Shown: positions 53,801 through 63,696, counted from the stretch's first letter. The stretch: DNA of 64,000 nt from Streptomyces sp. NBC_01294 (GCF_035917235.1 NZ_CP108423.1:1984001-2048000); one strand, 5' to 3'. Program-made: numbers and translations. Notes: generated by a model not told the origin, from the sequence alone.

Positions 53801-54054
53801 CCTCGGTGCGCGGCGAGGACTTCCCGCCCGGCGCGCCTGTGCGGTTCGTGTGGAAGCCGGGCATCACGGCAGCCGCGGCGCCGACCGTCCCGGGGCCCGA
53901 CGGCACGTTCATCGGCCAGCTGCTGATCCTCGCCAAGGACCAGACCGGCCCCCGTGTCATCACCGCGAGCGGCCCCGGATTCTCCCCGGTGCAGACCGAC
54001 TTCCTCGTGGTCAGCGGCACGGTGCAGCCGCCGGACGAGGTGACCCGCCGGTGA
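50866..54054 (+). CDS. Secreted TolB-like beta-propeller protein with DUF11 repeats
   Basis: About 1062 residues. A basic stretch and hydrophobic core (VGASLLLMIPLLAVTAASG) form a signal sequence. Residues 50-690 contain many PD40/TolB-like blades (LTPDGRAVVFDS, VSPDGGRLAYSS, FSPDGRSLAFTR, FSPDGATIAFNR). Two DUF11-type domains flank a Pro-rich hinge (PPTPNPPTP repeats) near 820-860, and a last Ig-like domain ends the protein. It is probably outside the membrane and could bind cell wall or the particle. ATG 50866 follows GAGG at 9 nt; ATG 50836 is an in-frame alternative. Its stop overlaps DUF4255 (GTGA), so it belongs to the eCIS operon. Confidence 0.75.
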   Translation: MGTGGSGGRRPRWGRVGASLLLMIPLLAVTAASGPGDAGARTVAADAGDSRVAYAGTRHRSLGRVASGTSSTPLFGEGPAHQDLQPSALGDRLVFASRRDERNPQVYLRSADGSVRRLTSGLDVAHPRLTPDGRAVVFDSAPPAGSGGTQRDLWLVRTDGTGLTRLTDTPANEEHPTVSPDGGRLAYSSDEDRAAGRQVHVRPLRGGAATRVTDPAGGTATEPVWNPVDDAANRDLIAYTATGPAGPRLRWTDGRRGGQLLAGAQAGWRTHGAAWLPDGNGLLFLSPDRTCDCKGDWDHVFRVPAHSADTPQLVLSEDREVGSPTWLGPLNGGGAVVERTSAAGPHVVTLQDARMDGSDPRDLGLTILKEDPAADTNTDPAKDPLFQPAPGSDPWTERQNYTPDGRRIVLTRFEDTPDGRIERIWIADADGSRAEPLPLAGRGPKDWDTDPTFSPDGRSLAFTRTSPGGVGAAAGPARILIADAATGAIRGEITPPAGQARGGDAQPTWSSDGTTLAFTRNLVINGHGGNKHIWTVPVDRLDRQRDLSATVCFGACEVIDDSPAFSPDGATIAFNRKNGGGRVDERSGILLASAAGGSGSCRVLLPDAARDVPGACGRELPEPTDKGPFQPRDAAWTADGKSLVLSARGSRAPNSPEKLKLVDVASGAHNLLVTGLPGRQKEPSVQQSVDLAVQAPDKAAPLTVGGSATVRVDVVNHGPAASPGTRLTVAPPAGVRVTALTAPGATCDAAALTCALGVVRPGTAVPVTVTLTGVTPGDQPVEWSVTGTVLDPRPSDNADRTVVPVREAPVPPTPNPPTPNPPTPKPPTPTAPAPTPTPQPQPEPPAPPAGPGVRVTAQPNPGYVGGRVVVTYTVRNGQNALATGLRLRIGLPAGVPHDGPPPGCDQSWVCALPDLTPGARTVLQVVLTPDKALTGRVTGNLTTTGTDADPGDNTAEQQLRILQPRIVAVPPIGKPGFVTSVRGEDFPPGAPVRFVWKPGITAAAAPTVPGPDGTFIGQLLILAKDQTGPRVITASGPGFSPVQTDFLVVSGTVQPPDEVTRR

Positions 54055-54764
54055 TCCACGAAGTCGACGAGGGGCTGCGCCGGCTGCTGGCGGAGTCCGG
54101 CCTGGAGGCGTCGGGCGTCGAGGTGGTCTTCGACGCGCCGACGCGTGACTGGGCGGCCCGCCGCAGCGCGCCCACGGTCTGCGTGTTCCTGTACGACATC
54201 CGCGAGGACCACACCCGGCGCGGCAGCGGCGCCGGCGAGGTGTACGACGCGGACGGGTTCGTCGTCGCGCGCCGCACCCCGCCCCGCTGGTTCGATCTGA
54301 CGTACCTGGTCACCGCGTGGGCGAGCCGGCCACAGGACGAACACCGGCTGCTCTCCCAGGTGCTGGCCTGCCTCGTGTCCACCGACACGCTGCCGCCGCG
54401 CCTGCTCGGCGGCACGCTCGCCGACCTGGGCCTGCTCGTGGACGTGGACGCGGGGGGCACCGGGATGGACGCACCGGCCGCCTCCGACGTGTGGTCGGCG
54501 CTGGGCGGCGAACTGAAGCCGTCCCTGGGGCTGCGCGTGAAGGCACCGCTGGCAGGCATCAGCAGGGTCGCCGCCGCGCCGGTCACCGAGGGGGTCGTCG
54601 TACGGTCCGTGCCGCAGGCCGAACCGTACGGGGCCGAGGACGCGCGCCGGCTGCGCTACGTCGAGCTGGACGAGCCCGGCGAGCCGGGACCGGAGGGCTT
54701 CGGCGGTTCCCGGGAGCGGCCGCGGGTTCCCGCGCGCCGCCGGCGGGGGGAACGGCAGCCGTGA
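54051..54764 (+). CDS. DUF4255 protein (Pvc16/Afp16-like tail terminator)
   Basis: 237 residues starting at GTG 54051. IHEVDEGLRRLLAESG, then VVFDAPTRDWAARRSAPTVCVFLYDIRED and the typical PPRWFDLTYLVTAWASRPQDEHRLLSQVLACL mark DUF4255, the family of proteins that cap the end of the sheath and tube in eCIS particles. The C-terminal 40 residues are charged and probably disordered. It overlaps both neighbours by GTGA junctions. Function as the length-terminating cap is inferred from family. Confidence 0.88.
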   Translation: MIHEVDEGLRRLLAESGLEASGVEVVFDAPTRDWAARRSAPTVCVFLYDIREDHTRRGSGAGEVYDADGFVVARRTPPRWFDLTYLVTAWASRPQDEHRLLSQVLACLVSTDTLPPRLLGGTLADLGLLVDVDAGGTGMDAPAASDVWSALGGELKPSLGLRVKAPLAGISRVAAAPVTEGVVVRSVPQAEPYGAEDARRLRYVELDEPGEPGPEGFGGSRERPRVPARRRRGERQP

Positions 54765-56926
54765 CGCACACCCTCGAGCCGGCGCCCACGGCACCGGTAC
54801 AAGCCAAGGTGCCGTCACCGTCACCGTCACCGTCACCGTCACCGTCACCGTCACCGGCCCCGGCCCCGGCCCCGGCCGACACGACCCCGTACCTGTGGCA
54901 ACGGCTCCGGATCGTCGAGGAGCGGGTGCGCCGGGCCGTGGCGCTCCGGCGTGCCGTCGACCCCGACCCGGACGACCCCTACCGGGGCCAGTACCTCACC
55001 CCCGACGCGGCCGCCCGCATCCTGGACGCACGGCACGACCCCGGCCCGCCCGAACGCGCACCGGCCGACCCGCCGCCCGGCTCGCCGCTCGACGTCCTCG
55101 CCACGCGCTTCGCGCTGGCGCCGCTCGACCTGGACCTGCTCCTGGTCGCCCTGGCCCCGGACCTGGACGCCCGCTTCGAGCAGCTCTACGGCTATCTCAA
55201 CGACGACCTGACCCGCCGTCGGCCCACCGTCGGCCTCGCCCTCGAACTGTGCGGCCGCACCGGCGCCGCGGCCGCGCGGTTCCGGCTCTCCCCCGCCGCG
55301 CCGCTCGTCGCGGGCGGTCTGCTGGAGGTGACCGAGCCCGAACGGCCGCCCCTGTCCCGGGTGCTGGTCGTCCCCGACCGGGTCACCGCCCACCTGCTCG
55401 GCGACACCTCGCCCGACCCGCGGCTGGCCGGCGTACTCGGCGAGGCCACCGACGACCCGGCCGTCGACCCGGCCGAGTCGCACCGGGCCGTCGCCGCGGC
55501 CGGCAGCGGAACCGGCCACGTCCACCTGCGGACCCGCGGCGGCGATCCCGTCGGCCTGGCCGCCGCCGCGCTGCGCGCGTGTGGGCTGAGCCCCCTGGCC
55601 CTGGACGCCTCGGCCCTGGCCCACCACGCCCGTACGGTGCCCGAACTCGCCCGCGCCGCCGCCCGCGAGGCCCGTCTGACGGGAGCCGGGGTCCTGCTCG
55701 GGCCGGTGGAGGAACTCCCCGACAAGCCCGATGAGCGGGCCCGCCTCCTGCGCACGCTGTGCACGGAGCTGCGCGGCATCCCCCTGTTCACGTACGGGGC
55801 GGGCGGCTGGGAACCCGCCTGGGCGGCCGACACCCCCGTCGCCCTGACCGTGGCGGCCCCCGACCCCGACCGGCAGGCCGTGCGCTGGCGGCACGCGCTG
55901 GAACGGGCCGCCGGGGAGCACGGCGCGACGGGGGAGGCCGACGCCCTCGCCCGGTCCGTGTCCGCGCACCGCCTCGACGCCGGGCAGCTGCGGCGCGCCG
56001 CCGGAGCCGCGGTGCGCACGGCCGCGCTCGACGGCCGCGCGGTCTCCCCCGAGGACCTGCGCACCGCCGTACGGGCCCAGAACGGCGCGGGGCTCGCCCG
56101 TCTCGCCCGCCGGGTGGAGCCCGCGGTGGGCTGGGACGACCTGGTGCTGCCCGCCCCCACCCTCCGCGGGCTGCGCGAGCTCGCGGTGCGCGCCCGCCAC
56201 CGTGACCAGGTGCTCGGACAGTGGGGCATGCGGCCCGGCGGCGGGCGCGGGCGCGGGGTGATCGCGCTGTTCGCGGGTTCCTCCGGTACCGGCAAGACGA
56301 TGTCCGCCGAGGTGGTGGCGGCCGACCTGGGCATGGACCTGTACGTCGTGGACCTGTCCACGGTCGTCGACAAGTACGTCGGCGAGACCGAGAAGAACCT
56401 GGAGCGGATCTTCACCGAGGCGTCGGCCGTCAACGCGGTGCTGCTGTTCGACGAGGCCGACGCGATCTTCGGCAAGCGCTCGGAGGTGAAGGACTCCCAC
56501 GACAAGCACGCCAACATGGAGTCGGCCTATCTGCTCCAGCGGATGGAGTCCTTCGACGGCATCGCCATCCTGACCACCAACCTGCGGGCCAACCTCGACG
56601 AGGCGTTCACCCGCCGCCTGGACGTGGTCGCGGACTTCCCGGTGCCCGACGCGGCCCAGCGGCTGGCCCTGTGGGAGCGGTGTCTGGGCGACCGGCTGCC
56701 CCGGGCCGGCGACCTCGATCTCGGCTTCTGCGCGGAGCGGTTCGAACTGGCCGGGGGCTCGATCCGGGCCTGCGCGGTGACCGCCGCCTACTTCGCGGCC
56801 GCGTCGGGCGAGCCGCTGACGATGCCCCAGGTGGTCACGGCGGTCGCCCAGGAGTACCGCAAGCTCGGCCGCCTGCTCCTGGAGGGCGAGTTCGGGCCGT
56901 ACGTGGGCCAGGTCACGCACGTGTGA
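54761..56926 (+). CDS. AAA+ ATPase of the eCIS (Pvc15/Afp15-like)
   Basis: 721 residues. A low-complexity Pro-Ser N-terminus (from a 6-bp repeat) is followed by a helical domain of about 400 residues and one AAA+ module: Walker A AGSSGTGKT near 503-511, Walker B AVLLFDEADAIFG near 560, sensor ILTTNLRANLDEAFTRRLD with arginine finger, and a C-terminal lid. In the Afp/PVC systems this ATPase is needed for assembly or loading. The GTG 54761 start overlaps the DUF4255 stop. It ends the first plus-strand operon arm; 171 bp separate it from the sheath gene. Confidence 0.9.
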   Translation: MTHTLEPAPTAPVQAKVPSPSPSPSPSPSPSPAPAPAPADTTPYLWQRLRIVEERVRRAVALRRAVDPDPDDPYRGQYLTPDAAARILDARHDPGPPERAPADPPPGSPLDVLATRFALAPLDLDLLLVALAPDLDARFEQLYGYLNDDLTRRRPTVGLALELCGRTGAAAARFRLSPAAPLVAGGLLEVTEPERPPLSRVLVVPDRVTAHLLGDTSPDPRLAGVLGEATDDPAVDPAESHRAVAAAGSGTGHVHLRTRGGDPVGLAAAALRACGLSPLALDASALAHHARTVPELARAAAREARLTGAGVLLGPVEELPDKPDERARLLRTLCTELRGIPLFTYGAGGWEPAWAADTPVALTVAAPDPDRQAVRWRHALERAAGEHGATGEADALARSVSAHRLDAGQLRRAAGAAVRTAALDGRAVSPEDLRTAVRAQNGAGLARLARRVEPAVGWDDLVLPAPTLRGLRELAVRARHRDQVLGQWGMRPGGGRGRGVIALFAGSSGTGKTMSAEVVAADLGMDLYVVDLSTVVDKYVGETEKNLERIFTEASAVNAVLLFDEADAIFGKRSEVKDSHDKHANMESAYLLQRMESFDGIAILTTNLRANLDEAFTRRLDVVADFPVPDAAQRLALWERCLGDRLPRAGDLDLGFCAERFELAGGSIRACAVTAAYFAAASGEPLTMPQVVTAVAQEYRKLGRLLLEGEFGPYVGQVTHV
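54815..54856. repeat. Seven copies of TCACCG
   Basis: A perfect hexanucleotide array (54815-54856) encoding Pro-Ser repeats at the ATPase N-terminus, continued by CCCGGC repeats encoding Ala-Pro. Length change would be in frame. Confidence 0.85.
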
Positions 56927-57097
56927 GCCGCGCGGCGCCGGACCGGTCGGGCGCGCTGCCTGGCAGGTCCGGCGGGGGCGACCAGGAGGGCAGCCCGCTT
57001 GCCCCCGGCCAGGTCCGAACGCCCCTGCCGTCCGGGACCCCGGCCGGAAAGGCTGTGAACAGACCTGAATGAAGATCAGTAACACGAAGGAGCGAGC

Positions 57098-58654
<1,557 letters not shown>

Positions 58655-58678
58655 CAGCCGCGGCAGCCCCAACCGCGT

Positions 58679-58740
58679 GAACGGCCGAACGGCCCGAACG
58701 GCCCGAACAGTCGGAACAGCCGTAACAGCCGGAACAGCAA
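58679..58740. repeat. Degenerate 9-bp tandem array between sheath and tube genes
   Basis: About seven units of the form GAACRGCCS (GAACGGCCC, GAACAGTCG, GAACAGCCG, TAACAGCCG and similar) fill the intercistronic gap up to the tube gene's ribosome site. A role in mRNA processing or differential expression is possible. Confidence 0.8.
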
Positions 58741-58759
58741 GGAAAGGTGAAGGACAGTC

Positions 58760-59200
58760 ATGGCAGAGGGCGATGCTCTTTCCACCCATATCTTCGGCGT
58801 GCAGCTCGGTGGTTACCTGGTCGAATCGATCCAGGAGATCAGCGGCCTGACCGTCGAGGAGGAGGTCGTCGAGGTCCGCCAGGTCAGCGCGGAGGGCAAG
58901 CAGATCATCCGCAAGCAGCCCGGCGCCCGCCAGGCGGGCGAGGTCACGATCACCCGGGGACTCGACAAGAGCAGCGAGTTCACCAAGTGGATCAAGGAGA
59001 CCCTGAACAACGGTGCCGTCGACACCGCTCGGCAGAACCTCACCATCGAGATCAAGGACTCCACGGGCGCGACCGTCCGCCGCATCCAGCTGATGCAGGG
59101 CTGGGCCTCCAAGTGGGAGGGCCCCTCCCTGAAGGCCGGCGAGTCCGCCGCGGCCACCGAGTCCGTGACCATCGTGTTCGAGGAGATCATCGTCGAATGA
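58760..59200 (+). CDS. Inner tube protein (Hcp/phage tail tube type), first
   Basis: 146 residues. DALSTHIFGVQLGGYLVESIQEISGLTVEEEVVEVRQV, GEVTITRGLDKSSEFTKWIKETL and the ending ATESVTIVFEEIIVE match the T4-gp19-like tube family (Afp1/Pvc1). It polymerises into the inner tube that is pushed into a target. GGAAAGG lies before ATG 58760. Its stop overlaps the next start (ATGA). Confidence 0.95.
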   Translation: MAEGDALSTHIFGVQLGGYLVESIQEISGLTVEEEVVEVRQVSAEGKQIIRKQPGARQAGEVTITRGLDKSSEFTKWIKETLNNGAVDTARQNLTIEIKDSTGATVRRIQLMQGWASKWEGPSLKAGESAAATESVTIVFEEIIVE

Positions 59201-59694
59201 GGCGTCGTACGGTGACGGCCGGCAACCTGGAGGAGATCCTCCAGGTCACGGCGCCTACCCAGACCCCGGAGCAGGCGGCGGTACCCCCGGCCGCCGCCGC
59301 TCCGGCCCCTCGCGAGGACCACGGGCTGCGCACCGAGTTCGAGTTCGAGCTGCCGCGCGGATACGTGGACGAAGCGGGCACCGTGCACCGGCACGGCTCG
59401 ATGCGCCTGGCCACGGCTCGTGACGAGCTGCGCCCGCAGATCGATCTGCGAGTCAAGGAGAACCCGGCATACCTGAGCGTGGTGCTGCTCAGCCAGGTGA
59501 TCACCCGGCTCGGCACCATCACCGACGTGCACGCCGGGATCGTGGAGCGGATGTACGCGACCGACGTCGCGTTCCTCCAGGACTTCTACCGGCGCGTCAA
59601 CAGCGAGGGACACACCCGCGCGGCGGTCACCTGCCCGCACTGCGAAGGCGGCTTCGAGGTCGACCTCTCCGGTGGGCGCCTGGGGGAATCGTGA
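59197..59694 (+). CDS. Tail-assembly-type protein
   Basis: 165 residues. A Pro/Ala-rich lead is followed by a conserved domain: LRTEFEFELPRGYVDEAGTVHRHGSMRLATARDEL, ENPAYLSVVLLSQVITRLGTITDVHAGIVERMYATDVAFLQDFYRRVNS, ending CPHCEGGFEVDLSG. The pattern resembles phage tail assembly proteins found directly after tube genes in contractile systems, including a single CxxC. Its role is presumably chaperone or baseplate hub-related. The ATG lies inside the tube stop and its own stop overlaps the next GTG, so this is a strictly coupled operon. Confidence 0.75.
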   Translation: MRRRTVTAGNLEEILQVTAPTQTPEQAAVPPAAAAPAPREDHGLRTEFEFELPRGYVDEAGTVHRHGSMRLATARDELRPQIDLRVKENPAYLSVVLLSQVITRLGTITDVHAGIVERMYATDVAFLQDFYRRVNSEGHTRAAVTCPHCEGGFEVDLSGGRLGES

Positions 59695-59849
59695 CGTACG
59701 CCCTCCCCCGGCTCAGGGAGGAGATCGCGTACATCGCCTACCACTTCCACTGGCAACGCGACGAGATCCTCGACCTGACCCACGGCGAGCGCCAGGAGTG
59801 GGTCGGCGAGATCGCTCGCATCAACACCCGTGTGAACGAAGGCGGTTGA
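59691..59849 (+). CDS. Small DUF6760-like eCIS protein, 52 aa
   Basis: Starts at GTG 59691 inside the previous stop and ends TGA 59849. The peptide TYALPRLREEIAYIAYHFH, WQRDEILDLTHGERQEWV, GEIARINTRVNEGG is a helical hairpin that matches the small proteins (DUF6760 type) found at this position in contractile tail loci. In tailed phages a similar short protein is often coupled to the assembly chaperone. It is too short for many gene finders, but codon usage and both overlaps support it. Confidence 0.8.
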   Translation: MTYALPRLREEIAYIAYHFHWQRDEILDLTHGERQEWVGEIARINTRVNEGG

Positions 59850-59853
59850 GAAC

Positions 59854-62800
59854 ATGGCATGGCGGGACAGGCTGCGTCGGCGCGCCGCCGTGCCACCGGA
59901 CGCCGCGACCGGCCGGGAGGCGGCAGCGCCCTCCGGCGACTCGGCGTCCTCCGGCGACTCGGCGTCGTCCGGTGGCGCGGCGTCGTCCGGTGGCGCGGCG
60001 TCGTCCGGTGGCGCGGCTGCTGCCATCCGGAACGTCGGCGTGCCCGGTGACTGGGACGGCGGCTGGCGCATGACGGCGCAGCCCGCACTGACGGTGTCCC
60101 GCGCGCCGATGGGCGTCAGCGACGGGCTGGCCTTCCGGTCCGGCCTGGCCGCGTGGCGCGATCCGTCGTTCGACACCGGGCTCGCCCACGCCCTGCTGCC
60201 GTCCGCCCCGGCCGGTCTCGTACGCGGGGTCGCCCGCCCCGCCACCGCACGCCCCGCGCCTGCCTCCAGCGGCGGCGGGCCGCTGCTGCTGCGTGCGCTG
60301 CGACACCCGTCCGAGGCGGACGCGGCGCCCGGGGCGGCGGCCCCGTTCGCACAGGCACGGACCACGGCTCCGAGTGCAGCTGGAACGCCGGGAGCACCGG
60401 GAGGACCGGGAACACCGCGCAGGCGCGACACCCCGCCGAGGCTCGACACCCCGCAGATCTCCCGCCGGGTGCGGTCAGACGCCTCCTCCTCCGGTTCCGC
60501 CCCGTCCGGCTCCCCGTCGTCCAGCGTGACGTCGTCTCGTACGAGTACCTCAGGTGCACGCGGGCCGGCAGCGGATCCGGCGATGTCCGGAACGGGCACG
60601 GCCGGGTCTGCTCCCGCGGCAGCGGCGGGCACGGGCCCGTCCGCGCCGAACCCCACGTCGCCGTCCCGCGGCGGCGGTGCGCCCGGCCCGGTCGTGGCCC
60701 GTGCCACCGCCCGTGGCGGCGCGCGCGAGGTCCGGTCGGGCACGGACGCGCCGGGCCGGACACCTACCGGCGCGACACCGGGTACTCGTGGCCTGACGTC
60801 CACGCACTCCGCGGCCCTGCTCGGCACTCCCGCTCCCGCCGTGCAGCGGGCCGAGGCGACCGGCAGCGGCACCGCCGTGTCCCCGGCAGCGCCCGGCCGT
60901 GCGCCGATGCCTCCGCCATTCCCGCTGATCCGCCGTATCGCGGTAGTCCCCGGGGCGTCCGTCGAAGGCTCCCCGGCGGCCCGAGCGACGTCCGCCGGGC
61001 GTGCCACGGCGCCTTCGGCCGGCCCGTCCGCCGCGTCCGCCCCACCCGTCCAGCGGGCCGCGGCGGGCACGTCCGGATCCACCGGAACCACCAGCTCCAC
61101 GAGATCGGGGCCCGTCCCGGAGGCCCCCGGCGCCCCCGCGCCCAGCGCGGAGAAGCCGGCGCACACGGTGGTCCGGCCGCGCGCCGTCGGCCGCGCGCTG
61201 ACCGTCGCCCGGGTCCCGGCCACGCCGAGGCGCCGCGTGTCCGTCGTACGTCCCTCGCCCGCGCAGGCGCCCCCCGTCACAACCACGACCACGACCGACG
61301 CGGACACCCCCGTGCAGCGTGTGGAAAGCCGCGCACCCCTCGGCGTACCGCTGCCCGAACTGCCCGCCACGGCCGTGCCGTCGGGCCCGTCCGCAGTGGC
61401 GCCCGACCAGGCATCCACCCCGGCCATGCCCATGGTGCAGCGCCAGGCGGAACCCCCGGCCGACCGCCCGGGCCCGGGTCCGGCACCGGCCACCACCAAG
61501 ACGACGACCGACCCGCAGACCCCCGTGCAACGCGCACAGACCCGCGCACCGCTCGGCGCACCGCTGCCCGAACTGCCCGCCACCGCCGTGCCGTCGGCCC
61601 GCTCCACAGCGGCGCCCGACCAGGCACCCACGCCGGCCATGCCCATGGTGCAGCGCCAACCGGAACCCCCGGCCGACCACCCGGGCCCGGTCACGACCAC
61701 GACCGAGCCGCAGACGCCCGTCCAACGCGCACAGACCCGCGCACCCCTCGGCGCACCGCTCACGGAACTCCCGCCCACGGCCACACCACCGGGCCGACCC
61801 GCAGCGACCGCCGACCCGGCACCCACCCCGGCGATGCCCATCGTGCAGCGCCAGGCGGAACCCCCGGCCGACCGTCCGGCCCCGGGGCGATCCACGCCGC
61901 GCGTGCGCACCGGGCTGGGGGCTCCGCTGCCCGCACTGCCGCCGAGCGCCGCCTCGCCCACGTACCCCTCGTACCCCTCGTACCCCTCGTACCGGTCCCG
62001 CGCCTCGCGGCCCGCCTCCCCCGCCGACGTCCAGCGCGCGCCCGCGCCCGCTGACGCCGCGCGGACCCAGGCACCGTCCGTCCACGCGCCTCTGCTGGGC
62101 GCGGGCAAGGCGCCGAACCCCACCCCCGCAACGGCCCCCGAGGCCCCCGCGCCCGGCGCTCCCCGGCTCGTCCAGCGGGCCGCCGCCACCTCGCCGGACC
62201 TCCCGACCCTGCAAGGCACCGCGCCGTCCGCGGCCGGGTCCGGCGCACCGGCCCCGTCCCGGCGCACCGACAAGCCGTCGCCGGCCCGTGGTACCGGCGG
62301 TCAGGTCCCGCTCGTCGTCGCCCGCGCCGTCGCGGCGGACCGGAGCGGAACCCCGCACCGCACGCCCGTCGCGGCAGCGCCTCCCGCGCCCCGCACCCTC
62401 CAGCTCCTGGCGGCACGTCCCCTGCCCCTCGGCACCCGTGACATGGGCAGCGCGGCCGCCCCCGCGCCCCGCCCGGCGAGCCGTCCCGTGGTCGCGGCAC
62501 GCTGGCCCGCCCCGTCCACCGCACCGCAGCACGTCCAGCGCGCCGCCGACGGGACACGAGGAACGACCCCGCCGACCACGCCGACGCCGGCACGTCCCTC
62601 CGCCTCCCCCGGCCACGGCCCGCGTCCCGTGCACGCCGTGCGCCCGGCGCCCACATCGGCCGCCCCGGCCCGCGTCGCGGCCACCGCGCTGCCCGTGACC
62701 GGCCCGCACGCTCCGCCGCTCGTGGTCCAGCCGTCCCTGGTGGCCGCGTCGTCGGCGCGGCCCGTACCCGTGGTGCGGCCCAGGACACCGGCCCCCGCCG

Positions 62801-63141
62801 TCACCCCGGGAGCGAACGGCCCCACGCCACCGGCGAGCACACCACCGGTACAGCGCGACACGGGCGGCAGTCGGGGCACCCCCGGTCCGGTCAGCGTCCA
62901 GACCGCCGCCCCCGCGCCCCGCGGCGACCGACGCCCGGCCCCGACCACAGGCACCGGGACAGGGACAGGGACCACGGCTTCCGGCCGGCACGAGCGTGCG
63001 CGCGAGGCGGCGCCGCAAGTCCCCGACGCCGACCTGGACGACCTGGCACGCCGTCTGCTCGATCCGGTCGCCCGCCTGCTGCGCACCGAGTTGCGGCGCG
63101 GCCGGGAACGCGCGGGCCGGCCCTTCGACGGCCGCCGCTGA
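59854..63141 (+). CDS. Large Pro/Ala-rich repeat protein of the eCIS operon with V-Q-R motifs
   Basis: 1095 residues, no signal peptide or membrane helix. A short ordered start (MAWRDRLRRRAAV; AIRNVGVPGDWDGGWRMTAQPALTVSRAPMG) and end (DADLDDLARRLLDPVARLLRTELRRGRERAG) bracket about 950 residues of Pro, Ala, Thr, Ser and Arg. I count 12 V-Q-R tripeptides. Three diverged repeats of about 65 residues lie at 61304-61890, an 18-bp array at 59932-60021 and a 9-bp array (Tyr-Pro-Ser) at 61963-61989. The ordered C-terminal helix resembles a docking segment. It could be a tail-length or cargo scaffold; V-Q-R also occurs in the DUF4157 protein. Function unknown. Confidence 0.75.
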   Translation: MAWRDRLRRRAAVPPDAATGREAAAPSGDSASSGDSASSGGAASSGGAASSGGAAAAIRNVGVPGDWDGGWRMTAQPALTVSRAPMGVSDGLAFRSGLAAWRDPSFDTGLAHALLPSAPAGLVRGVARPATARPAPASSGGGPLLLRALRHPSEADAAPGAAAPFAQARTTAPSAAGTPGAPGGPGTPRRRDTPPRLDTPQISRRVRSDASSSGSAPSGSPSSSVTSSRTSTSGARGPAADPAMSGTGTAGSAPAAAAGTGPSAPNPTSPSRGGGAPGPVVARATARGGAREVRSGTDAPGRTPTGATPGTRGLTSTHSAALLGTPAPAVQRAEATGSGTAVSPAAPGRAPMPPPFPLIRRIAVVPGASVEGSPAARATSAGRATAPSAGPSAASAPPVQRAAAGTSGSTGTTSSTRSGPVPEAPGAPAPSAEKPAHTVVRPRAVGRALTVARVPATPRRRVSVVRPSPAQAPPVTTTTTTDADTPVQRVESRAPLGVPLPELPATAVPSGPSAVAPDQASTPAMPMVQRQAEPPADRPGPGPAPATTKTTTDPQTPVQRAQTRAPLGAPLPELPATAVPSARSTAAPDQAPTPAMPMVQRQPEPPADHPGPVTTTTEPQTPVQRAQTRAPLGAPLTELPPTATPPGRPAATADPAPTPAMPIVQRQAEPPADRPAPGRSTPRVRTGLGAPLPALPPSAASPTYPSYPSYPSYRSRASRPASPADVQRAPAPADAARTQAPSVHAPLLGAGKAPNPTPATAPEAPAPGAPRLVQRAAATSPDLPTLQGTAPSAAGSGAPAPSRRTDKPSPARGTGGQVPLVVARAVAADRSGTPHRTPVAAAPPAPRTLQLLAARPLPLGTRDMGSAAAPAPRPASRPVVAARWPAPSTAPQHVQRAADGTRGTTPPTTPTPARPSASPGHGPRPVHAVRPAPTSAAPARVAATALPVTGPHAPPLVVQPSLVAASSARPVPVVRPRTPAPAVTPGANGPTPPASTPPVQRDTGGSRGTPGPVSVQTAAPAPRGDRRPAPTTGTGTGTGTTASGRHERAREAAPQVPDADLDDLARRLLDPVARLLRTELRRGRERAGRPFDGRR
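59932..60021. repeat. Five 18-bp tandem units (Ser-Gly-Asp/Gly-Ser/Ala)
   Basis: Units begin at 59932, 59950, 59968, 59986 and 60004 (TCCGGCGACTCGGCGTCC, then TCCGGTGGCGCGGCGTCG). Three are nearly identical. They encode a flexible linker in the 1095-residue protein. Confidence 0.8.
61304..61890. repeat. Three ~190-215-bp diverged repeats in the 1095-aa protein gene
   Basis: Each unit starts TPVQR and contains RAPLG(A/V)PL, ELP, PTPAMP(M/I)VQRQ and EPPAD. Starts are near 61304, 61519 and 61714. A fourth, partial unit (GLGAPLPALP) follows. Confidence 0.8.
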
Positions 63142-63184
63142 GCGCGCCGAGATCACGTACGAACGAGAAACGGACGACGTACCG

Positions 63185-63610
63185 ATGACGGACAACATCT
63201 TCGCGACCAGCGTGTTCTTCCGGCTGGCGATCGGCGGCAACGACCTGGGCGCCTTCCACACCTGCTCCGGCATGGGCGCCGAGGTCGAGATGGAGAGCTA
63301 CGCCGAGGGCGGCAACAACGGCTTCACCTGGCAGCTGCCGGGACGCGTGACCTGGTCGAACATCACGCTCACCCGGCCCGTCACCGCCGACACCGCGAAG
63401 ATCGGCCGCTGGCTGGACGAGACGCTGCGGCGGGTCGAGCCCAAGGACGGCGAGATCGTGGCCCTGAAGCCCGACCTGAGCCGGATCATCAGCTGGCAGG
63501 TGTTCGGGATCGTCCCGGTCCGCTGGCAGGGTCCGTCCTTCGACCCCGCCAACTCCGCCGCGGCGGTGGAGACGTTGGAGATCGCCCACGCGGGTCTGCT
63601 GCCCTCCTGA
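63185..63610 (+). CDS. Tube-type protein, second (Afp5/Pvc5-like)
   Basis: 141 residues. NIFATSVFFRLAIGGNDLGAFHTCSGMGAEVEMESYAEGGNNGFTWQLPGRVTWSNITLTRPVT and WQVFGIVPVRWQGPSFD match the tail-tube/gp19-like family branch used as the tube-to-hub adaptor (Afp5, Pvc5). It differs from the first tube protein, so one is the repeating tube and the other caps the baseplate end. ATG 63185 lies 43 bp after the 1095-residue gene. Confidence 0.88.
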   Translation: MTDNIFATSVFFRLAIGGNDLGAFHTCSGMGAEVEMESYAEGGNNGFTWQLPGRVTWSNITLTRPVTADTAKIGRWLDETLRRVEPKDGEIVALKPDLSRIISWQVFGIVPVRWQGPSFDPANSAAAVETLEIAHAGLLPS

Positions 63611-63696
63611 CCGCCGCCCGACCGCCGCCGCCCGCCCGACCGTCCACCCCCTGTACGTCGTCCTCGTCGTCCCCGCTCCGGAAGGGAGCCCACGCC

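Noticed and set aside
59586-62273. 895- and 907-residue minus-strand frames
   Set aside because: Antisense to the Pro/Ala-rich repeat gene; the Gly/Arg composition simply mirrors it.
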